The notes under the pieces were generated by a model, which did no database searches, was not told where the DNA came from, and saw nothing but the letters and a program-made list of their open reading frames with translations. This document shows, in pieces, positions 23,801 to 35,800 of a DNA stretch of 37,332 bases. Origin of the DNA: JAAGZL01 sp050291725 (GTDB taxonomy: Bacteria; Pseudomonadota; Gammaproteobacteria; Chromatiales; Chromatiaceae). Where the stretch lies: assembly GCA_050291725.1 (NCBI GenBank), contig JBNKKH010000012.1:1-37332 (forward strand), read 5' to 3'. Within the stretch, counting starts at the first letter, position 1. The number at the start of each line of letters is the position of its first letter. The position numbers and the translations under genes are program-made.

Positions 23801-26800
23801 AACCGCTAGCCACTGCCCTTCAAGTGATTCAACGTAAAAATAATCTATGTGCCAATAACTGTTTTCGTTACCATCAACTGCATATTCTGGCCTCGATGAT
23901 GGATATGATGAAGTTGCTGTCAGCCCGCTAATCTGTACATCCGACAACAGCGATTCACCATTGCGGAATATTCGGTAACCTATCAGATTATTCTCTGCAT
24001 TATCATCCCAGTTAAGAGTGACATCATAATCTACAGCACTTACATTTAGCCCCTGTGGTTGGCTAGGTGACGTTCCTGCTTCAACAGTAACTGTAGCCTG
24101 CTTACTTACATTACCAGTTGCATCTGTTAGCACAACCGTAAAGGTATTGATGCCATCTGCCAATTCAATTTCCGGCAGAACAAAACCGCCATCTGTATCT
24201 GTGGCTGTTACCGGAAGCGCCTGAGTTCCTGCTAAATTGTTCAGCTCACCACTTAGAGTTGACTGGACTATGCCATTACCGCTCACACTAACACTTGCTG
24301 GAGACAGAACAGGTGTATATAGCTGTTTAACTATTGGTGTATAAACAACCCCTACAACCTCTGTTGAAGGATCGCTTTCATTGCCACTTACATCTATAGC
24401 AACTACACGATAACTATAAATAGCATCGTCCAGACTGTCATCAACATAACTCTCAGTAGCTATGGGGCTACTGGTTATGCGTGTTACGTTGTCATCTTGG
24501 TCAATCCGGTCAATATGGTAGCCTGCCAAATCGCCCTCTGTATTTTCATTCCATGTCAAGGTGATATCACCACCATTAACCTTCACAACCAAACTATCTG
24601 GCATGTCAGGTGGCGTCAGATCCTGATAGCTGACGGTAATTTGTTCCGGTGCAGTATCAACCTTGCCACCAAGATCAGTGGCAACAGCCCGCAACTCATA
24701 CTTACCATATACCAATCCAAGCGCAGTAGGATCAAAAACTATCTCATACGGCAATTGGGAATCTGGACTACCCAAATCAATCCAGTCTGTCTCACCTTCT
24801 GCACGATACTGGTACTGTACCTGCTCGATATCACTATCTTCACTAGTTGCTAATAAATACTGGGTATTATCAAATGCCTGTCCATCTTCTGGCTCTACTA
24901 TGACTGCGTGTGGTGGCCTGGTATCAATTGTTACCTCTGAAGGCAGAGATGGATCGCTTATGTTGCCTGCCTCATCAATTGCATGAACTGTGTAGCTGTA
25001 AACCCCATCTGGTAGTTCCGCATCCAGATATTGACTTGGAGAAATCGCATGGGGTTTCAAATCACCAATTACAGCCCCTTGCACGTTAGCTAAGCGTTCA
25101 TTTCTAAATATCAGATACCCAAGAAGGTCACTTTCCGCATTGTCATTCCAGTCGGAATTCACATCGCTGCCATTATCAAGCACTACTAGACCGGTTGGTG
25201 CTGCTGGTGGCAGATTATCTATTGAAACCGTAACCTGATCAGTACCTATGTTGCCGCTAATATCCTCTGCCTCTAAGCGCAACACATAAGTTTCCCCTTC
25301 GCCGAGGACCACAGTATTCCATTCACTTAAAACCTCTCCCAGAACAGGGACAGGAGACTTGCGCAGCAACTGCCAAGCAGTTGGAACAGCGCCGCTTCCT
25401 GCGTAAAGCCGATACTCTTTGAAATCATCTTCACTGTAGGCAGTGCCTCGAACATCCATAAAACCGCTAGCTTTTCCGCTATCACTTGGTTGGGAAATAG
25501 TTGCAGAAGGAGGCGTGGTATCCAGTCTTATGGTAACAACCTCAGATGGAGTACTCTCCCACTCTGCAAGATCTACTGCCGTTACAGTGTACTCGTAAGT
25601 ATTATCTGTCAGTCCAGAATCAAGATATTCAGAATCTGTCACTGGTGTTGTGGTTAACTTCTCTCCGTCACGATATACATGGTAGCCAGCCACATCAGAT
25701 TCAGAGTTGGCATCCCAGGTTAGTTGAATACTCTGCCCACTTATTGCCTCAGCTGCCAGGCCAACAGGCGGGGATGGAGGATGGGTATCAATATTTACCT
25801 GCACCTGTACTTCAGAACTATTACTGGCCTGATCTTTCACTACAAGTTTTAATGTATTTATCCCATCTGGCGGGAGAGCAGACCAATCAATGAGCTTACC
25901 ACCCTGTACAGATTCGCTACCCATACCTACTTCTGACCATAGAGTTGCCTCTGATTTTTCTCCTGGTGCTACAAATACTTTGTAGTCGGCCATGTTGATA
26001 TCCGCGGCTGTACCAAGAATCTCTAAAGGCTCTTTCACATAGCCAGTCTCTGCTGGAGCAGTTATAGCTGCGTCAGGAGCGGTATTATCAATAGTGATTA
26101 GGAGCTTGCTACTTGCGCTATTTCCGGCTTTGTCTTGGGCAATTAGCTCTAGGGTATATGGGCCATCCTGGTATACAGACACATCCAGAACGGTAAGAAT
26201 TTCTAAAGCGGTCAAAGGCTGTTCGCTTCGAATCAACTCTGTCCATGTATTTGGGGTATTTCCAGCCCCGATATTCAACGTATAGTAAGCGAGATTCGGA
26301 TCCTCTACCAAGCCAGTAAGTTTAATGGGGGCCATGGTAGCACTTAAAATTGTACCTTTTCCCGGTGTATCCAACACAACCTTAGGTGGCGTGTTATCTA
26401 CGGTAAATTTAATAGTCTGTTCGGTCTTGTTCTCCGCTTCATCGGTAGCAACAACCCGAAACTGGTACTCCCCTTCAGCCAAACCCTGTAATGTGCCAAG
26501 CACAGCACCTGTACCCGTATTGGTGCTACCAGAACGGAGTTTCTCCGACGCACCATCAATCAAAGAGATATAATCTACATCGTATTGTGATATATGCTGA
26601 TCAGAGATAGTACCAACTATACTAGCATCACCTCGAATATAACCATTTGCCAATGCTCCGCTAACCTCAACTAATGGTGGCGTACTATCCACCACCACTT
26701 GCACCGTTTCAGTTTGATTTACGGCAGCATTGCTTGCCAGCTCTGCCTTTACCCTGGCGGTATAGACACCATCCGGTAGCAATACCTCATCCGCATCACG

Positions 26801-29800
26801 TCCATCCCACTGATAGTTCAATGCAAACTGGTCAGTAATAGTCAGATTTGAGGCAAGACTCTTTTTTACAGTCTCAGTTGGATCAAGAATATCTACATTC
26901 AGTACAATATTCCCCATCTTATCGCTTAAACCGACTCTTATGGCTGTATGTTCTCGTTTACCATCCTCATTAGGTGAGAACACATATGGTACGCTCTCTA
27001 AATAAGTCAGCAGGTCCTCTCTTACCGCTAATGTAAGAGGCACAATCACTTCACTCTGGTTACCAGCAGTATCACTAGCACTTAGACGTATTGCATAATC
27101 TCCTGATAAACCATTGGTATTCCAGCTTGCTAATACATTTGCTTCATCAATATTACGTTCACCAAAACCAATTTTGATCCAGTTATCTTCACCGTCTATT
27201 CCATAATCCACTCGATAGCTTTGCAGATTTCCATCAACAACAGTGCCAAGCACCTCAACCATCATTTGTAGGGGAGAATTTGACGTTGGATAAGCAATTT
27301 CCAGGACTGGTGGTGTAGCATCAATTTCTGCAATTAAATTGCTACTCAAGGTATTTCCACACGCATCCCGATAGGTGACCACTAAGTAGTAGTGACCGTC
27401 AGGCAATACACTTGCTCCGTCAGTACCATCCCAAGTGGATGTAGTGAAACCAGGCAATAGCTGCTGACCAGTAACCATATTGCCAACAAAATCTCCCTTT
27501 ATATACCCCTTATCAGTAAGAACCGCTTTGTGAATATCTATATCCAGAAAGACAGATTCATCAACCTCATGCGTTATTTTTAATTCGTCTAATACAGCAT
27601 CGCCATTAGGTGATATCAAGGTACGATCAATCAGCGGAGGGAAAGCTTCAACACCCGCATCGAGGTAAAAAGAACGTTTCATACATTGCTGATAACCACC
27701 ACTATCGTATACATGCAACCGGGCGCTAACATCTCCCGAAACGTCAAATATCGCTGCAATCGGGCCAGTTTCTGTTTGAGAAATATGCAGATCAGGCAAA
27801 ACCTTTGGATCAGCACCACAATTCACAGAACCAATGGAACTAGCTTTAGAATCTAAACCACCGCATTCATGACCCAGTTTTGAGCGCGAATCATGCCAAG
27901 CTACAGCAACATTTTCAGGCAACAACCCATTACTCATAAGATAGTGAAAATTATTGTTATCGCTGATATTACCTTCCATGGTAACTACATTACGAACAAC
28001 TCCATCATTTCCTACCGTGGGTATACCACAAACACGCTGACCCTCCAGCGGATAGGTAATGTCTAGTGTAGCTGGATTGTGATCGACTGTTACTGTAAAC
28101 GAATTGATCGACTCATCTTCATTCTCATTAACGATACGCGCAGTAAAATTTATCTCCCCTTCAGGTAATGCGCTTGTATCTATTTCGTGACTATAAGATT
28201 TATCGCTTTCCGGATTATTAACATTAAACTCAAGACTCTCTTCGCCTAGCTGATCTATTCGTGAGAGTGTCAATAAGGTTAACTTGCTTCCATCAGAAGA
28301 GATAGGGGTTAGCTCTATATTCACCTTCTGTGGTGACTGATCTCCACACGCTTGAGCAAACTGCACCTTCGTTTCAGCGCCTATACGAACACATGGCAGT
28401 TTAAATGGTACTGAGCCTGTACGACCAAGCTCAGGCCGTTCCCCAGAAATATCTTCTTCACCATAGAACACGACATAACCGCTGTAAAGTACGCAACTCT
28501 GTAAATTTTCACTACGAAAAACAAAGGCCTGGCCAGGATAAAGCACACTGTCTAGTAAAGTCGGTACTGCGTAACGCGGATCATCATCACTTTGGACAAA
28601 CAACTGCACCTCTGATACCGTTGTTTCCAGCCACTGCTCCCCCCATAAGCCGATTTCCTCCTGATCATTAAATGGAGGAACCATTCCATTATATGCCTCC
28701 GCCAGTGCCTCATTCTTATTATCTGGGAGCAACCCATTAAAAGCGTATCCGCCTACTGAAAAACTAAACACGTTGGAAAAATACTCATCACCTAAACTAT
28801 CTAATGTGCGCAATCGTACAATATATTTAGATTTTGCTTTAAGCCCAAACGGTGTCCACATAACATGTAGTTGGTGTTGTTCCGGCGGAAGACTTACCAC
28901 CGGAAAGGTTGATGGGTCACCGGTACCAACAAGATATCCATCAATCGGCATTACTGTCCACGGAACGGTGTTTGGATCAACTCCTTCTACAAGTTCTTTA
29001 TACTGCACATCCATCTGTACAATATCATCACGGATTGTTTCGTAGACGGTAAAACGAGTCTGGCGTGGCGCGATATTAACAGTAAGATTATCTGCGCCAT
29101 CAAGATCATCCATCGGCGCATATACAACGCGGCTTAAGGCAGTATAAACACTCTCAACAGAGAAATTAATCGTTCCATAATGTGTTTTTTTCACATCCAA
29201 CTGTCCAAATTCGGACACAATCAATTCCTCTTTTCCTAATTGAGTTACAGAAGAATTACTATTGCCAACTTTATCGTTGGCCTGTATCAGAAAACGGCTA
29301 TTAACGAATGTCTCTATCGGCAATAACAGGGTATTACAGTAGTCGTCACCTGTGCATTGTGGATCTTGTACTATATAATCACTTCTTATTTTACCTCTTG
29401 TCATCGTTTGAGATAGATTAAGACTAATATCTCTTAAAGACTCCCATGTACCTGGTTCGTCCCCTTTTTCGAGCTGAATATCAACGCCGCCATCTTCAAT
29501 ATCTTTGATATTGGGATCTGACACCTGCCATTCTATTCTTGGGTTTACATGTACATACGGAATTTTTGATACATAGTCCTTATAGATATAATCATAGGCG
29601 CCATATAAATGTATAGATTGAGCTGGCGGGGTAACATCAATCTCAATACTAAACTCGTAATCCTGAACACGCAGAGTATATTTCCCATCTGGTAACAGTA
29701 AACCGTCGTTGTCACGACCATCCCATACTAGGTTGTACTCCGCACCAATCATGGCATGATCACGGGAGATGGTTCGCACCTTTTTACCATCAGCGTTATA

Positions 29801-32800
29801 GAAATTAAACTCCAGGTGTACAGGCTCAAGAACACGATAATGGAATGTTGCAATATCCATAATCAAATCACCATTTGGTGAGTATAGTGGCGGCTCACGG
29901 TAAAGATCTGTAATACTGACGGAATCACTCCAACTCACCCTGCGTACCACACGCCGGCTGTTCCCTGCACTGTCATTAACTGTGAGACGCACAAAATACC
30001 TTCCAGGGCCTGGTGGCACCCAGGTAGTAAATTCATCATCAACTACATCATGGCCTGAAGCCGGAGCCACATGCTGCCACTGCTCCTGTTCTACTGGAGT
30101 ATATTCCATGAGATAGTTGGTAAAGTTGAGGTCCGAGGCCGTTCCTCGCAGCCTAATTCCCCCAGCCAGTGCCGAGCTAGTAGCCCGCAGATCCGCCACC
30201 ATGTTTAGCAATGACTCAAAAGCATAGGTATCCACACCTGTTTCATAGCAGATACTGGAAGGATCATTGTGCGCCAACGCAGACTTAAACAACAATTTCC
30301 GCCCAGTCGGCGAGAAAGAATAGGTATAGTGGTTGGATGGCCATTCCCCAAAGATTGGCACAATCTTATTTTCAGGGTCGTCTTCATCTAAATAGATCAC
30401 CCATTCACTACTACTATAATATGTCTCATAGAACAGTGCACGAGTACCCGGCACCCAATGCAGCTCACCATCTCTTGGTAATTTATTAGTTGTACCTGTT
30501 GGAATAATTGCTGCCGTACCGTATGCCTGAAAGGATATCTCTACAGAATCACCAACGACAGCACCGATCTCCTTCAACGGAATCTTAAACTCATAATACT
30601 TGTGCCGATAACCGGCCTTTGCAGTATTAGAGAATCCAACTTGTCCATGCTCTGTATCACTGACAGTTACCCGATACTCCTTCCACCCTTGGTTAGTATT
30701 GACCCGGACAGCACCCCAATCCTCCTCACCGTCCAAGGTGTTATCCACAGTAAAATCAAGAGAGGCATACAGGAACTCAGCATCATTACTCACATAGCCA
30801 TACACATATCCTGATGGGTGCCCAGTATCCGGTTTGGAAAGAACCTTAAACAGCTCCATGCCTAATTGATCATTAGACTGTTGCTGCCCATCCACCACCA
30901 TGGGCTTTGTAGAGTTCAACTCAACTCTATAACTGGCATCAGATTTTTCAGGATAACTGAACGGCAGGGTTTTGAAATTACGCAAATCCTCCTCTCTAGC
31001 TACAAGATGCAGGCTTAAAGGCCCAGGAGGTAACGAATGCCAATGCAGTTCCATGCCAGCTTCATGTAGATCTAGAACCTCTGCATCTCGTTCCTGCACC
31101 TGGTCTAGTACATCCGCATCCTGCCCCATTCCGAGCAGCGACTCCAACGTACCGACAAAGCCATTTGGTAATTTAACCGCTTTTTCAGGAGAGAACTCGT
31201 CGTGTAAAATGGAAAGGTACACATGCTCCACATGGGCCGCTTGCTTACCGGTCTGAAAAATACGCACCTTATATTCGCCATCAGGATCTGGAAGATGGGA
31301 TGACAAATCCAGCTGCTGGTCCTGAAATCTCATGCCGTAATGCAGAACCCCTCGCTCAATCCAATCACCGCCGTCCCAAGTTAGAACATGGTAAGATTCC
31401 ATTCCTTCGTCTCTTTTAACATCATGTTCTGCATGCTTCTCAAGTGATCCATTAACAAGATTAGCAACATAAATTCCACCATTATCCCCTAACGTATCGT
31501 CTGGGGCAGGAAAACCAACCAGTGAGATGGCAAATTCTATACTGTTCAACGACCAACTAGGCTGCGAATTAACATTGAAGTATGTAAGAGTTTCTGGTGC
31601 TTCAAAGGTGTTTATTCGATCACCACTTGCATTGAACACATAGACTGCTTCCCGTTCTTTGTGAATAACTACAGCCAGTTTCTCTCCATCGTGAGACCAA
31701 ACATATCTACTCCCTAAGTATCCATCCGTATCTAGTGTTATAACTTGGGATGTTTCGACATCCAAAAGTTTAAGTTTATGTGATGGTATTACAGTAAACG
31801 CAATATAACGTAAATTAGGGGACTTTCTGATATTTATATTACTTGCTTCTGAAAAAGTACCTTCAGCCTCCTGGTAAAGTACCTCTTGATTTGCAAGTGC
31901 ATTTACACTCGTCCGATAAATAGCACTCTCTGTATATGAATATATGTATTGATTGTTTGCACTAAAACCCAAAACCGTAGATAAGTCTTCTGCAACCTGC
32001 GTAATTCTAGAACCATCATCTTCCACCAGCCATCTTGTAATTCTGTCTGGATCATCAACAGAAAGAGCATAATCAACTTTATTAAAAATAAGTAACTCAC
32101 CGTCATCAGAAGTAATTAAACCATATGGATGAGCCTTTACACCAAAGAATGATTCTGGAACTATGGGACGTATATCTGTGCCATTGCCAGCCATTCTATA
32201 TACGCCGCGCGGATAGACTACGTCAGGTGAAGATCCAGATGAAATAATAAAATATGCATACTCATCATCCTCGGTATAGTTGAGATTAACATCCGGCAAG
32301 GCGCAGGTGAGATTAGTATTGAGTTCATACCGGGTATTGGCTGCCCGTAATAACGATGAGCGGTTAGTATCTACGTTAACAGTCACCTCTCCCAGTGACG
32401 TTTCCGTTGTATTGATTAAACGCAGACGGTAATCGCCATCTGGCACCAGGCGACCAAGATCATCCAAACCATCCCATTCAACACTACCATCTGCAATGCT
32501 CTTCAGTTCATTACCAGATATGGTACGCACCACCTTTTCACGTACATTGATAATCTGCAGAGCAACATCCTCAGCCTGACTCAGACGGAAAAATAGCGTT
32601 GTGTTGTCTTTAACGCCGTCACCGTTAGGAGAGATATAAAGATTATTTACATAAAAATCTCCATTCTGCACAGCAACACTCCGCTGAGCTGTGTTGTTGT
32701 TATCTACCCTCTCAAAAATTGTATCATCCGGGTCCACCTGCACTACGATAGGCTGCGGAGCAAAACTGGTTGATAATGTAGTATTAAAGGTTGCCATACC

Positions 32801-35800
32801 AGCAGCCGTACCCTCAATAAGAGCAATAGTGGTTTCACCAATTAGAGTGCCACCCAAGGCTGGCTCACCCAGATAAGCCCTCACCACAATATTGTTGGCA
32901 TCTTGCTGACCAAGATTGGTTATCTGGGCATTTATGGTTAGTGTTTGACCTGGAGTAGGAAATGCTGGATTTAATTGGATATCTCCTGAGGATATAGCCA
33001 AGTCAGGCAGACTCAGTACCGGAACTACATTGAAGGCACTGTTATCATCTTCACTAAACTCTAAGATACTATTTGCGGGATCCACTACAACAAACAGCAA
33101 CTTATCACCTGCAGTAGGTACTTGATCCCACTGCACTTGCACAGTAGCACTTTCACTTACTGCCAATGTTGTAATAGTCTGAGTTGCACCAATCTGTACT
33201 CCACCCTGCTGTGGATCTCCATTGTAGAAGGCTATCTCAATATCATTGGCTGCCTGGTTACCGGTGTTACGCACCAGGGCAGACAATGTCATGGCATAGC
33301 CTTCATTGCCTGGATTGGGTGTGGTCGTAAACTCGTTGTAACTGGTTACCAGATTTGGGCCATTAGCTGTACCTGAGGTCAGAGCCAAGGTGGCGGTATT
33401 ATTGAAAGTATCTATTTCCGGGACCAGGCCATCTGGATCAAGCTGAACCGTAAAATTTACATTGCCAGTCATGTCCACACGCCATGGCACTTTGTGTTCA
33501 ATAGTACCGCCTGGTGGAATTTCAATTGTGTTAGTAAGTAATTCAGTAGTGGAAACACCATCAGTAACCAGGTACTTCACCTCTGCTGCTGGATTTAGAG
33601 TGGTACCGTTGTTGTGCAACTTGACACTAAATACCACATCGTCACCGAGATAGAGTGGGCTCTTATCTACGCTCAGATCAGGAGGTGTTACTACAAGATC
33701 AACAGTTGGGGCAGTGGTAACTGTTGCGATAGCACTGTTGTTAGACTCACTCGCCTCAGTAATAGTGTTATCCGGATCAAGCTCTATAGCATAAGTAGAT
33801 GTACCAGCCCTGGCCAAAGTAAATGGGAAGTTGGCAACCATGGTGCTACGACCAGCAACATCTAAACTAGCCTCACCTACCATCACTTTTGGTTCAGCAG
33901 TGGTATCCCATACCAGTATCCGAACAGCATTTGCATCACTAACACCAATGTTACGTACGGTTACATTCATCCCCATACTAGTCGGCAGTTTGTTGGGCGC
34001 AGCTGGTATCATCGTGATGTCAGAGACATCTATATCCAGATCTATTCCAGGTGGAGATTCCTGAACTGTGACTGTCGCGGTAGCTTGGTTGTCCTTCTCA
34101 CTCATTTCTGTATAGCTAGAGTCTGGGTCAACCACTGCATACAGAGTTCTGTCACCTGCTTTATCGAAACTGTCCCACATCTGGGAAAAACTTAATGAAC
34201 TACCACCAGCCATAAGCGGAACAGCAATATCATCACCTATTTGGGTTCCACCACTTTCCGGATCACCCTCATAGAAGCGCAAAACACCAGCCGGCGTAGC
34301 AAGTTTGGTGTCATTCTTAATAACTACACTCAATTTGGCGCGTTCTCCATCTCGCGGCGAGATGGGTATCACGCTAATGTCAGGCTCTATAGCCCAGTTA
34401 GGGAAATTAAAACGACGCAGTGCCTTTACTGCCAGAACAGTAGCATAGTTACTGCCAGACCAGTTGCCGGCTACGGTTTGTAGTCCCAGCAAATACTGAG
34501 CTGACGCATCAGCATCAATCTCTGCCAAAACCTCATAATCTATGAAGGTGTTTAACACATTGGCTGTATCATGTACCGTGCTTGGGTTATCGCCGAAACC
34601 GCCATCCAGATTCTGTTTGGTTTTCAGCCAGGCAAGAGCAGGAGCCACCACTGGGCTATTTGCGTGGTTAGAAGCTTTTAACGCCTGTAGAACGAGAGTA
34701 GTTGCTGTAATGCGCGCAGGCCCACCTTCAGATCCACTCCATCCACCACCGGAATGGGAACTGCTCTCAAGATATACAACACCCTTATCAATAGCATTTC
34801 CATAACCGCCGCCTGTACTCAGAGCCAACAGTGCCAGAGCTGTATCCTGCGGGTTACTCCGATAATCCGAACTAATACCCCAACCACCATCACTGTTTTG
34901 CCTAGCAACCAGAGCATCTCTCTGTGTAGTGGCATTGCCGTTATTTGCAACCACAGCCAAAGCATGGCGGGAAAGGTAGTCGGTATTAGGGGCTGTCTGA
35001 GAAGACAACCAATTCAAGGCTGCAGTGTTACCAGCAAAACCACCATCCATCTTAGTCAACAGCTCTAATGCCATGGCTGTATCTCGGCCACGGGTACTGG
35101 TCTTATCCTCCCAATACCCTCCCGCCTGTTGCCTGCCACGCAGCCAGGCGAATGCATCTTCGTAACTTGCTGGGGTCAAGCGTATATTTTCATCACTTAC
35201 GGTTGTGGGCGTGCCAGTAGTTTCTGTAGGCATAGCTTGAGGATATACATGCGCCACCGCTCGACCACCGGTAAGAATAGCAAAACGGGTCATAAACGCA
35301 TTACGCACATCATTGAGACCGCGCAGAGTGGAACTAGAAACCTCTTCGTTTTGCCCAGTTACCAGAATAAACGCAAACCGAAACTCCTTTTGCGAATCGG
35401 CAGCAGATGGTATTCGCGGACCTTCCGCAGCAATAATATCTTCTATGGTCACCATCTGTTTTGTACCACTAATGGTGACATTCTCTTGTGGTGGTAGAGT
35501 CTTATCTATTTCTGAATTTTCTATAAGCACCATTGGAGGCACTTCTTCCGAGCTATACATTCCCATTAAGTACAGATCTAGAGGACTAAAAAAAGTCCTG
35601 GTGCCAACCGAGGTAAAGGTGCCATCACCGTTATCTTTCCAGTCAGACCCATACAGTACCGAAGCATCAGTATCTAGTAGATAACTCCAGTGCGCACCAT
35701 CACGTCCCAATAGAGCCTCACTATCGCTACCACCGGAATCCTTATATTTTACAAACGCAGACCACTGATGCAGGGTTTCATGGGCCATTGTTGACAAAGT